From Halicephalobus mephisto (taxonomy: Eukaryota > Nematoda > Chromadorea > Rhabditida > Panagrolaimidae), in assembly GCA_009193035.1 (NCBI GenBank), contig SWDT01000046.1, forward strand, positions 1 through 64,000: 64,000 nt of DNA, in the 5' to 3' direction. The notes beneath the pieces were generated by a model, which worked only from the letters and a program-made list of their open reading frames with translations, did not search any database and was not told where the DNA came from. Every line of letters starts with the position of its first letter. Within the stretch, counting starts at the first letter, position 1. Below are positions 37,909-53,459 of this stretch, piece after piece. Position numbers and translations under genes: made by a program.

Positions 37909-37999
37909 CATGACGAAATTTCCATCGATATAATCCAATAAAATTTTTCGGATAAAAAAATCGTAAACATCCAAAAGATCGAATTTTGTTAATTCTCAT
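37909..37999 (-). CDS. Possible alternative first exon of sms
   Basis: An ATG at 37999 opens a 30-codon frame (MRINKIRSFGCLRFFYPKNF, then IGLYRWKFRH) that runs straight into CATG|GTATGT. The donor leaves phase 1 with a final G, exactly as the main exon 1 does, so it can join exon 2 at 32620 to give RHDGYTPCPSPMGAEF. It would replace the 21-residue acidic/Ser-rich N-terminus by a basic, aromatic 30-residue one. No transcript evidence; the short frame could be chance. Confidence 0.35.
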
Positions 38000-38310
38000 T
38001 TTTTGGATTTGTTTGATGAAAGACTGTTAACTATTCTTTTGTCAGTCTTTGCTTCGTTTTTTCGATATCGATGAAAACCTTCAAAAAGCCCAGACTCGTC
38101 TTAATGCATACAAATCGGGCCATTCCTTTTTTCGATGATAACAGAAAAATTTTTTTTTGCCTAACTATACGGTTATTCATTGATGAACATTAGGGTATAA
38201 TTAAGCACAAAAATATTTCAAAATTCAGGTTTCCGCCTTTTTGACCTAGAAAAGTAAAAAAATAAAAAGGATAAATAATTTCGGATTTGTTCAAAAAGTG
38301 AAAATTCGAG

Positions 38311-38752
38311 ATGAATCATTTTTTTCTAATTTTCTTAATTTTTTTCTTCAACTTCGTCATCGGACAAAAAATAAACAGTAAGTTCAAAAATTAATATTTT
38401 CGTGACTCATGATTTGTCGAATTCAGTTCACCGAAATGACGTAATTTCATTTTCGAAAAACGTAAGTTTTTAAAAATTATTTAATTTTAAATTTTTTTTC
38501 AGAATTTTGATTCTGTGGATGTCGCCAGATTTCGAAGATCTGAAATCGAGGTAAGTTTTCTGAATTATTAAATTCAATGATAACCAGAACTAGACCGAAA
38601 CTGCTCCTCCGATTACGGTACATAAAATTCCGCCTAACTTGACGAATTATGTGAAAAAAAACAAATCGAAGAATTCTGGTGGAAACGTGAAGCCGACGGA
38701 TTTCGATCGGATTTTCGTGGATATCCCCTTCAATTCCCCCGATGAAGCTTGA
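38311..38752 (+). CDS. Small secreted protein, 102 aa, four exons
   Basis: Exons 38311-38377, 38427-38461, 38503-38550 and 38594-38752 join in phase, each with a good donor (GTAAGT in all three) and an AG acceptor. The N-terminus MNHFFLIFLIFFFNFVIGQ is a textbook signal peptide with cleavage expected after Gly18 or Gln19. The mature part has no cysteine. It contains RFRR|SE, a furin/dibasic-like site, a Lys-rich stretch (VKKNKSKNSGG) and an acidic end (FDRIFVDIPFNSPDEA). I do not recognise a family. A secreted peptide precursor or a fast-evolving secreted protein is the likely type. It is divergent from the sphingomyelin synthase gene and converges on the SLC13 gene, with only 90 nt between the two stop codons. 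A poly(A) signal follows at 38820. Confidence 0.7.
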
Positions 38753-38819
38753 TTTCGATATTTTTACGGATTTATTTAACGAAAATTTACAATTTAAAAT
38801 TTTTAAAATTACCCGTTTG

Positions 38820-38825
38820 AATAAA
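38820..38825 (+). terminator. Poly(A) signal of the secreted-protein gene
   Basis: AATAAA lies 68 nt after the stop at 38752, just before the 3' end of the convergent transporter gene. Confidence 0.55.
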
Positions 38826-38842
38826 TTCCAAAATACTAAAAA

Positions 38843-41800
38843 TTATAACATGATTTGTGTTTCATTAGCTTCACGCCAAAATTCCGCTCCATTCATTGGG
38901 AAAATTAATTCTCCAAGACTGTTGACGTAGATGACGATCAACGAACAAGTAACAATCGATACAACGAAACCGGATACGACCTGAAAAAATCAACATTTAA
39001 AAAATTAAAAAACAAGAATTCCGGAAATCTAACAAGTTCTGAAAGTTCGTTTCAAGATGCTTTTTCGAAAAAACTCGTTTTCACTTTTTGTATTGATCGT
39101 ATTAAAGTATCTTAAAGCCTTCAGAATTCAGTGCAAATTATGAATAAACATCTGAAACAAAGATTCCGATATTTTCTAGAAATTTTAAAAATTCGTGCTA
39201 AAAGGATTTCGATAACGATTATTTCTGTGGTTCGTATTATCAAAGTTTGCAGTTAAAAGTAAAAGTAAAAGTTTGATTTCAAAGTTAATAATCTGAGGTC
39301 GACTTCAAAGTTGGCAGTTACAGGTAAAAGTAAAAGTTCAACTTCAAAGTTAAACCTCAGAATTCGAGATTAAAGTTCGACTTTAAAGTTAATAATCTGA
39401 GGTCGATTTCAGATTTGACAATCAGAGATCAAAGTCAAAGTTCAACTTCAAAGTTAAGCCTCAGAATTCGAGGTCAAAGTTTGAACTTTTCGCTTTAGGA
39501 TACAATCTTTAAAACTCAGTCTTTTCGTGCTAAGAAACAATTTATAAATCATGTTTTGATTCGAAAATTCAAATAATTTCTGATTATTAATTTAGACAAG
39601 ATTTTTGAAGTAAAAAAATCCATGTTGTCTCAACAGGAAAAGTTCAAATTTCGACCTCGACCTTTGTTAACTTCGACATCGACCTTTGATCCTTAACTTT
39701 GAAGTCGAACTTCGTCAACTTGAACAATATGTATTTCTAATTCTCGTAATGGTTGATAATGCTTACCATATCGGATATCTTCAGCATCCCACTGCCGAAG
39801 GCAATGGCGTTTGGGGCAGTGCCTACGGGGAGCATGAAAGCACATGATGCGGCGAGGGTGACTGGCATCATCAGACTCAAGGGATGAATGTGAGCTTCTT
39901 CTGCGATCGTTGCAATAATCGGCAAGAATATGGATACTGTAACGGTATTTGAACAGATATTTGTTACAAAAATGGACACAATGATGAAGAAGATTTGGAT
40001 CACTGGAAGAGGGAGAGATCCGATGTCTGATAATTGGCTTCCGATGAGATCAGAAAGTCCGGATTCCTTCACTCCAGCGGCCAAGGCAAAACCTCCTCCG
40101 AGAAGCAAGAAAATTCCCCAAGGAAATCTGTCTTGCATAGTTTTCCAATCCATCAATCGAGCATATGAGGAATTTTTCTTTTTTCCATCATTAGGAGAAT
40201 CGTTCTGACAAAACAGAAGCCATTTGGGTTTCTCGGACGGAAGACAGAACAACAAAGTCGCAATAATCATCGCACTTGTGGCGTCTGTATAGTATCGTGT
40301 ACTTACATCGTTGAATTGTTGAGGACAGATCTGAGGAAGAACCCAAAGTCCCAACAAACCCAAAAAACAAAAAGCAACTGATTTTTCGGCGAAACTCATC
40401 TTTGGCAATTTGGCACATCTGTCGTGCATTATTTGGGTCACCTCCTCCGCGGCTCCTGGTCCATTGTAAAGGAAAAGAACGACCAGAATCATCCAACACG
40501 TGAATAAACAGACCAACATCAAAGGAAAACAAAACTGAATCCATGTGATGAAATTTATCCCAATGTCTACTTTTGGATAAATTCTATAATAAATTATTTT
40601 AAATTTTATAAAAATTAAAATACATACGTCGATAATTGACCCAACATGACCAAATTTGTCGCTGTTCCCGTGATCGTCCCAGTTCCTCCGATGTTGGCCG
40701 CAAAGCAAATCGAAATAATCAACCCTTTGGCCATTTTTTTTTCTTTCGGTTGAGGTTTAGGAACATCATTTTCACCACTGAAAATTCAGAACTAATATCG
40801 TAAAAATCAAAAATAATCATTATTACGAAATAATTCCAAAAAGAATTTTTAAAATCCCCAAAATTCTTTATTTAAGTTTAAAAATTAAATTATTTAAAAA
40901 TTTTAAATTAATTTATTATAAAAATTTTAAATTAAATTATTATAAAATTATAAAAATTATCTCAAAACGAATTTTTTAAATTAAACTATTTTAAAAATAA
41001 AAAATCATTTTTTTGAAAAAAAACTATCCTAAAATAAATTTTAAAAAATTTTAAATTTTAGACATTCGTTCAAAAATCAAATTACTGTAAAAATTTCAGA
41101 ATCTTCAACAAAATTCAAATTTAATAAATATAAAAATTAAAAAGTTGATATTACTACGATTTTGTCTCAACACGAAATTCCAGAATTTTTTAGAAACTTT
41201 AATTTCGAAATTTCCTTGAAAAATTAGAAATTTTAGAAATTTTAAAAATTTAGGATTTTAAGAAATTTTGAAATTTTCTAAGAAATTTGAAATTTTAGAA
41301 AATTTAATAAATTTTAAAAATTTAGGATTTTAAGAAATTTGAACTTTTAGAAAATTTGGAAATTTTAAAATTTTCTAAGAAATTTGAACTTTTAACAAAT
41401 TTAATGAATTTAAAAATTTTCTAAGAAATTTGAACTTTTAGAGAAGTTAGAAATTAAATAAATTGAATAATTTCTCACCATTCGAGGAGCTCAGTTCTGG
41501 AAGCCACACTTTGTCCGTGAAGTCTGTATGACCGTAACAGCTGCATAATTACGGATTGACAAACAGGAATCAACATCGCTGTGGTTGCTGTATTCGATAT
41601 GAAGGCACTCAGAAGTCCAGTCACCATCATGAAACCCAACATTATCCATCTCGGCTGAGATCCCACCAAAGTCAAGACCTTCAGGGCAATTCGCTCGTGT
41701 AAACCGCATTTTTCGACGGCCATGGCAACAACCAAACCTCCGATGAACAGAAACGTGACATCCTGAAGTTGAAAATCAAAAATAAATATTATTTTAAAAT

Positions 41801-43258
41801 CCTTTAAAAATCAAAAAATAAATATTATTTTTAAATTCTTTGAAAATCAAAAAATAAGTATTACTTTAAAATCCTTTAAAAATCAAAAAATTAATATTAT
41901 TGTTAAATTCTTTAAAAAATCAAAAAATTAATATTATTTTTAAATTCTTTAAAAATTAAAAATTAATATTATTTTAAAATTCTTTAAAAAATCAAAAAAT
42001 TAATATTATTTTTAAATTCTTTAAAAATTAAAAATTAATATTATTTTAAAATTCTTTGAAATAATTTTTTTTATGTTTTTTGAATTTAGGAAAAATTTGA
42101 ACACAAAAAACAAGTTTAACCCAATAGCGTTGTCAGATTTATCGTTTTTTTAATTTTTTTACTCTTATTCATTTCACTTAAGAATTCAGAAATCAAAAAA
42201 TCACACCATCATGGAAATTTTAAAATATTTTTTGTAAATTATTTTGATACTAATTTTTAAGATTTTTCAGTTCCACAATTTAGGTAAAAAAAACCAATTT
42301 TTACAGTAATTGTAGGATTTCATTTTTTAATTTTTGTAAACTTTGCTCATTTTACGCAAAAAGTTGAAAATTTTAAATTTAAATAAAAATAAAGTTAATT
42401 CATTTTAATAATAATTATCAAATTTATTTTTTTTTATTTTTGTGAATTTCACTCATTTTAACCAAAAATTAAAAAATTAAAAAAACCACATTATTTATAA
42501 AAAACAGAAACAAATATTTTTACAAATTTTTAGGTTTTTAAATTTAGATAAAAAATAAAAAATAAATTTTGACTAATTTCCAGATTTGTTTTTTTAATTT
42601 TTGTGAATTTCACGCATTTTAAGCGAAAATTTAAAAAAAATCACATTATTTATAAAAAACAAAAACAAATATTTTTACAAATTTTTAGGTTTTTAAATTT
42701 AGATAAAAAATCAATTTTAATAATAATTGTCAGATTTACCTTTTTAATTTTTCTCATTTTACGCGGGAATTCAAAAATTTAAAAAATATGATTTTTTAAA
42801 TTTGATTTAATTAAAAATAACAAACATTTAAAAATTCTTTAGCAACTATTTGAGAAGGCAAGACTTCAGTTAAGGGAAACAAGACTATCGGCAACATTGC
42901 AGTCACCGGGATGGGGATGATCTCAGTCACCCAGTAGACCGCCATGATCCCGACACATCCTGCACATCGATATTCCTAAATTTTCATAATTTATAAAATT
43001 AATTATTTTTTAAATTTTCACCTTACGTTCGGCAGTAAGCAAAGGAAACATCAACAGCGGAGTTCCGAGCAAAAGAAAAGAATTTTTCAATTTTCGAAAT
43101 AGTTTACTCGGCTTCAATTTGGATTCAGAAAACACATCATTTGAAAATATCGATTCATTATAGGACTTATAGTCATCACCGTCGGAAAACATCACCACCC
43201 GAGGGTCCCGATGTCCGATCTCGGTGTAATCTTCCACTTCTACTCCGTTTTCTGTCAT
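38843..43258 (-). CDS. nac: SLC13 sodium-coupled carboxylate transporter (NAC/INDY type)
   Basis: Six exons, 43258-43022, 42975-42826, 41762-41479, 40777-40628, 40583-39767 and 38980-38843, encode 591 aa. The protein is a multi-span membrane cotransporter. Both conserved SNT signatures that bind Na+ and substrate are present: [13 protein letters not shown] (185-187) and [14 protein letters not shown] (485-487). [28 protein letters not shown] and [16 protein letters not shown] are further family motifs. Such carriers import citrate, succinate or other dicarboxylates and set metabolic state; worm NAC and fly INDY affect lifespan (known). An acidic cytosolic head of about 50 residues precedes the first span ([14 protein letters not shown]). 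The reading of exon 4 (frame ending GQLST) was fixed by family homology. Specific paralogue and substrate cannot be decided. Confidence 0.94.
38981..39766 (-). repeat. Repeat block in last SLC13 intron
   Basis: 39240-39490 and 39640-39720 hold units such as AAAGTTCGACTTCAAAGTTA and AATCTGAGGTCGA, related in style to the arrays at 22.1, 23.7 and 30.7 kb. Confidence 0.65.
41763..42825 (-). repeat. Tandem arrays in SLC13 intron 2
   Basis: 41780-42060 repeats AAATCAAAAAATTAATATTA about eight times with a 38-nt period. 42290-42760 has about three copies of a longer unit with ACAAATTTTTAGGTTTTTAA. Confidence 0.7.
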
Positions 43259-43679
43259 AATTTAAAAAACAAAAATTACCTTGTTTAGCCAAACAATCAC
43301 CAAACGATCTAATGCCGGCCATTCATTTTTGAAGAACCACAAAGGGCGGAGATCCTTCCCCCGACGGTTCTCTCTCATCAAATTTTTTGGTCTTCATCTC
43401 CACATCGAACGTTTTTCTAAACGAAAAAATCATTGAAAAATTTTTAATTACTCATGATGAATTACAATCAAATGACAGTCTAAAACCCTAAAAAAAGTAT
43501 TTTTTTTAATTATCTTTAAATTTTTAAACAAAGAAATTAAAGAACTTTGTTCTCCCCGAATTCACATGATGGATCACGATCCCATTGCGGCTTTTCAAAG
43601 ATGTTTATCAATCATACACTGTTCTCAAATTTGGCTGACGACCAAATTGGTCTTTCCTCGGAATTGTCTGAACTCAACC
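43259..43679. promoter_or_regulatory. Probable 5' region of the SLC13 gene
   Basis: Mixed-composition DNA (43290-43440, 43540-43680) directly upstream of the transporter ATG. No specific element was assigned. Confidence 0.3.
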
Positions 43680-44093
43680 TAGACAAAAACCGTAACTTTT
43701 GATCCAATAACAAATGAAAATCGTCACTATCAAGTCATAATTTTCGTCACAGATACCAAATATGAAAAACGCGACGATTGTGTTACATTTTTGTCATATT
43801 TCATAATTGTTATAAAGTCAAAAGTTATATTTTTTGAATGAATTTAATAAAAGTATATATTGACTATAAGGTATCTGATATATCAGACTCGTTTTAACAT
43901 ATCCATATGTCATATACAATCCACCAATATCAGCACAAAAAACCCGTAACTTTTGACCCAATAACAAATGCAAATCGTCACTATTATTTTCAACTTTCGT
44001 CACAAATCCCAAATATGAAAAATATGACGATTGTGTTACATTTTTATCACATTTCGCAATTCTTACAAACTCTAAACTTATGTTTTTTGTGTA
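43680..44093. mobile_element. MITE family A, double unit
   Basis: Two related inverted-repeat units (43680-43850 and about 43920-44093) stand head to tail around a spacer with TATCTGATATATCAGA. Each contains CCGTAACTTTTGA near its left end and a weaker complement at its right end (CAAAAGTTATATTTTTT in the first). The outer ends are TAGACAAAAA and TTTTTTGTGTA. A closely similar 416-bp copy is at 50444-50859. Confidence 0.75.
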
Positions 44094-44099
44094 GACGCA

Positions 44100-45430
44100 T
44101 TAAACTCAAAAAATTTTGTATTATTTTTTCAAAATTAACCATATATCAATTTCAATTTTAAAAATAAATTAATTTTGTTGAAACTTTTCAAAAATTAAAA
44201 ACCGTAATCAATAAAAAAATATATTTAATTTTGAAAAATTATTAAATTTAAAAAATCGGTTTAAAAATTATTAGTTAAAAATTTGTTTAAATTTTTTCGA
44301 TAAAAAATAAAATTTTATATTTTTAATTTAATTTTTTTCATCGTGGAAAAATATTTAATAAAAATTAAAAATATATTCTGAAATATACATTTGATAAGTT
44401 ACAAAATAATCTATAATTTGTTTCAAAAAATCATTTTGAGTATGTTTCTTTGTCAGATCAAAAGATCAATGTCCATTCTGCATAGGTCAATGTCAATGTC
44501 AAAATTGAACTTGCACATTGCCCGCAACAGTTGGGCAAGTCGATTGATAAATTTTAATTTATTTAATTTTATATTTTTTGAGTCATAAAAATCAAAAGAT
44601 CAATATCCATTTTGTATAGGTCAATGTCAATGTCAAAATTGAACTTGCACATTGCCCGCAACAATCGGGCAAGTGATTGATGAATTTTAATTTATTTAAA
44701 TTTATATTTTTTAAGTCATAAAAATCCAAACATTAATGTCAAAATTGGACTTGCACATTGCCCGCAACAATCAGGCAAATTATTGATGAATTTTAATTTA
44801 AAATTTAAAAAATTTGTTTTAAATTATGAATTATAAATAATGTTATAATTCAGTTATTGAATATAATCAAAATTGTGACTTTTAATTTTTACAGTACGAA
44901 AGTTGATTCATCATTATTTGGGAAATTAAAAGATTAATTCATGTTGATTCTTATTGGACAGATGATGTCATTTTCGGTATCAAAGAATTTCTACTTTGGA
45001 TTCATCTTTTTTTTCGCGGAAAAAGTGAATTATATATTTTGTGTGAAACCACAAGACTATGACCAAAGACCGATTTCAACGCCTGCTTACTCGAGTATTG
45101 CGTGCAATTTGCAAAATTTATTTTTATTTCAACCTTGATCATTAATTTCTTAAAAAAATTCGAAATTCCCCATTGGGATCGCGGAATCCAAGAATGAGGA
45201 CCACCATACTCCGGAAAAATTACTTTCAAGATTTAATAATTCGTAGTAAAATATAAAAAAAAATCCTGAGACCCCCAGGCATATCGGAGGTGCTTTCGTA
45301 CTTATCGCTCTTTGTATTCCCTATATCTTCACTTTAAGTGCTGTTTAAAACACTATTCTCTAATTGAGTGTACTTTTCTCTTCGAGAATCTGACATTTTT
45401 CATTATTTTAATGCTTAAAAATTAGGTCAG
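44100..45430. other. Intergenic DNA upstream of the SLC13 gene
   Basis: Apart from the repeat at 44455-44800, the stretch is A/T-rich. 44930-45330 is more mixed and contains short frames without support. Confidence 0.4.
44455..44800. repeat. Three ~130-nt tandem units, each with a GC hairpin
   Basis: Units begin with AGATCAATGTCCATT and contain AAATTGAACTTGCACA followed by TTGCCCGCAACAATCGGGCA, a stem of seven pairs (TTGCCCG/CGGGCAA). In unit 1 the loop side reads CAGTTGGGCAAG. The hairpin is conserved in units 1-2, slightly changed in unit 3, while the A/T flanks drift. Confidence 0.8.
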
Positions 45431-45432
45431 TA

Positions 45433-45864
45433 TTAAAATAGAAAACAGAAATGTAATAATAATGTTTACAAACACAATAAGACAAAAAATAATTAATTTA
45501 TTTTTCCTACACAAGACAACCGAAAGTCTGGCTCATGTTCTACAGTACTCCACACTCCCTGATGTTGAGAGTATCGCTTCAGGTCTTCTTTCTAGTCTAG
45601 TTTCTGTCCCAACATCTACATAAAGTTTCGATTAACATAACAACTAAGGATCTTACTTATCCCCTACAGTACTCCATACTTTCTGATATTCAGGGTATCA
45701 CTTTAGGTTTTCTTTCTAGTTTAGTTTCTGTCCCAACATCTACGTAAAAAGTTTCAACAGCAAAAAGCAACTGAGAATCTTACTTATCCCCTACGATATC
45801 TCACATTTTCTAATATTCAGGGTATCATTTCAGATTTTCTTTCTAGTCTAGTTTTCTATTTTAA
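45433..45864. mobile_element. TIR element family B, copy 1
   Basis: Perfect 14-bp ends TTAAAATAGAAAAC / GTTTTCTATTTTAA are flanked by TA on both sides. The inside holds three diverged tandem units of about 130-140 nt (ACTCCACACTCCCTGATGTT; TTCTTTCTAGTCTAGTTTCT; GTCCCAACATCTACATAAAG). No coding frame. A second copy is at 60078-60497. Confidence 0.82.
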
Positions 45865-46293
45865 TAGTTAAACTTTTACAATTCATAAATTCCCCAAAAT
45901 CTCTGAGAAATGGAATATGACGGATCGATGAACTTTCATTTTTTGAACTTGGATGATAAATTATCTAAATTCTCATCTGTAGACATAATCAATAACATTG
46001 ACAATATTTGTATCGACAAGTTATGTTCAAAATGTTTAGATATTGCGAAATGGACCTTTGTTGGTTTTCAGATACCGACTTCAGGGTCATCAATCACGAA
46101 ATTCACTTTTTCAACTCCAGTGTAAACACGTGAAACAAAAATTTTTATTTTTTTTTCAAAATAAAAATTTTAAAATTAACAAGAAAGACGTTAATTTTGG
46201 AACTGTTGCTGGTTCTGTCATCTGATCTGAAAATTTTTTGCGTAGGTTGATATCTTTGAATTCAGAATTTTCTCAACCAATTTTTCAATTTTA

Positions 46294-50928
<4,635 letters not shown>

Positions 50929-52640
50929 GATAAGAATATTATTGAAGGACTTAAGGAAGAATAATTATGGATAATTTATCCGCTGCAGGATTAGCGAAGA
51001 AGATCCAGCCGGACCAGAAACTGCAATTGCGTGTTGCGAACTCTTCGCTAAAGCAGCAAAACAGCTCTGTCTCGTTGGTTCTTCTCACTTAAGAAATCAA
51101 AGAAATTTTATCAGCATACGTGACGGATATTCGAGATCTCAGGATATCAACAACACCAAGAAGAGGAAAATTATCGAATTTTTCTGTTTTTTTATCCTCT
51201 TCCAAGTTCAATGGCATTTCAGATTCTGAATTGCACCGGAAACAGACAATGTCGGCCAATTACTGTCGTTTCTGGAGCTCAGCTGTTTCGAAAAATATTA
51301 ATCGAAAAATAACATTAGCATCAAAATAAAGCAATTTTTAAATTTGATCAAAATTCCAAAATTCAATGAAAAACGAAAATCGACCAGATTATGGAAATGT
51401 TCAACATTGAAAAATTGAAATTTAATTTCGGAAAATTATTCGTTTTTCGTGTTTCACAAGGACAGCTGAGTTTCTTAAATACCTCCCTTGACGAATTTTT
51501 AACAGCTTAAATAAGAAATTAATGTCGATCAAAAATTTTTAAAATTGTTGACCTGAAAATAATTTATTTAATTTTTAGTACTTTTTGAGTCACGAAATTA
51601 CAATTATCGAATAAGAAAAATATTTTTAAAAAATTATAATCTTCAAATTTAAAAAAAAAAGATTATAAAAAAATTATGATTTTCGAGTTAAAAAAAAACA
51701 ATTTTCGAATTTTAAAAAATTATAAAATATTTTTAAAAAAATTATGATTTTCAAATTTAAAAAAAAAATAATTTTCAAATTAAAAAAAATTATGATTTTC
51801 GAATTTAAAAAAGAATATTTTTAAAAATTATGATTCTCAAATTTAAAAAAGAATGTTTTTGAAAATAATAATTTTTGTTTTAAAAATATTCGTTTTAGTC
51901 ATTAAGACCAACTTTGAAAACAAAAATTAGCTAAAAATTAACTAATTACGACAGTAAAAAACAAAAAGGACATTATTATGAAATTGTTTAAATACAAATT
52001 ATTTTAAAAAGTTTGGAATTTTCAATTATTCAAAATTCTAAAAATTAAAAATTAATTTTTCAAAATTGTCTAGACATAAATCTCTGAAAATTTTTTATTT
52101 TAAATATTTTTTAAAATTTACATTTCTCCAAAAAAAAAGTCAAAAATGGTCCTGAAACGAATTTTCAGAATTTCTTCAAAATTTCTATTTTTAAATTCTG
52201 GTCCGAAAAACATTAAAAAATAAATTTTTAACGAACTCCCGGAATTTTTTACATTTGGACTTCAGAAATTCTAATAATTTTTAATTTTAAAAAAATTTCT
52301 ACATTTTGAAGAAAAATTAATATTGATGAAAAATTAGAATTTAATAACAAGGTAGTTCAAATATGAGCTTAAAGACGATATATCTTTTCTGACACTATAG
52401 CCAACGTCGACCGAGACGCCTTAAGGACTATTCCTAAAGCGGAACGACAGCGAGAAACCAGCTTCTTTCCGTAATTCCACTAGTGTCTGTCCGGGAGACC
52501 CACAAACAGAGTAAGACCCCCTCCTCCACGACCGGCCTTCTCAACACTGGAAAACGGTCTCGCAAACACGGGAAAGATAGACGCGTGACAACTGAAATAA
52601 TGTAAGATGCGCTTAATTCTATATTTCAATTTGAAAAAAA
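50929..52640. other. grk-1 upstream region
   Basis: 50960-51330 is mixed DNA, with a 41-codon plus-strand frame from the ATG at about 50968 (MDNLSAAGLAKKIQPDQKLQ) that is probably chance or a 5' UTR or promoter feature. 51480-52360 is A/T-rich with ATTATGATTTTCGAATTTAA repeats. 52370-52610 is a GC-richer block of regulatory look. Confidence 0.35.
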
Positions 52641-52700
52641 TATATATTTAAATATTTTAAATAAAAATTTTAAAATTGATCGAATTTGAGATTTTTGAAC

Positions 52701-52835
52701 ATGAGTGAGAAAATCGAGCAGCAACGAGAAAACCGAGCCGGACGTGTCGACTGCGGGACAGGCGTTCAAGACGAGTACTCACGGAACAAAAGCTATGCAT
52801 ATAATGATCTTGAGTTACAATCCTGTTCATTGTAG
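52701..52835 (+). CDS. Short ORF, 44 codons
   Basis: ATG to TAG encodes MSEKIEQQRENRAGRVDCGT, GVQDEYSRNKSYAYNDLELQ and SCSL. Its composition is unlike the surrounding A/T-rich DNA. It is hydrophilic, without signal peptide or membrane span. There is no obvious splice partner and I recognise no family. It may be a small protein, a first exon or chance within a promoter. Confidence 0.25.
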   Translation: MSEKIEQQRENRAGRVDCGTGVQDEYSRNKSYAYNDLELQSCSL

Positions 52836-53055
52836 TATTATTCGTAAAAATCAAGCAAAAAAAAACAAATAATATAAAAAAATTCTGCAAAAAAATCGCA
52901 CTTTGAGGACAGGTATCTTCGTTTTCTGATAATTGAGTTTCGACAATTTTCAATCAATAAAAAAAATATTTTTATTGAAATTAAATTTTAATAAATTTAT
53001 TATTGATTTTTTTTTAAATTTAAAAAAAAGTTCAAAAATCAAAAAAAAACTAAAA

Positions 53056-53226
53056 ATGGTCCAAGTTTCCAGACACATCCCAATTGGCCATCCGGAATCA
53101 CATCCCCATTCTGATATCGAAAAATGAAAAAAGGCAAAGCCACTCAAGCGACCAGAATATAAAATGTCAGAAAAGGCGGCGTTTGCACCAGGCCCAGCGG
53201 CACTGGCAATTAGAAGTGGCAATTGA
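53056..53226 (+). other. Mixed-composition patch with three mini-frames
   Basis: Three successive short plus-strand frames begin MVQVSRHIPIGHPE, MKKGKATQ and MSEKAAFAPGPAAL. None is long enough to call. The patch could be a non-coding RNA or promoter segment. Confidence 0.2.
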
Positions 53227-53459
53227 GACGTTTTTTGATACCTTAAAAATTGTTATTTTTACCTAAAATATACAGTAATATGTATTTTTTGATAATTTTG
53301 AAAAAATTCAAAAAGTAAAATTTTAAAAAATATATTCAACAAGGACACAGTATGGGGCCGAATTAAAACCTTGAAAATTCTTTGGTCCATGTTCCATTTG
53401 ACTTTATAAAAGAATTCCAAATAGCCAAAGCTGAATTTTGTCCAGTGTTGAGTGGTTCA

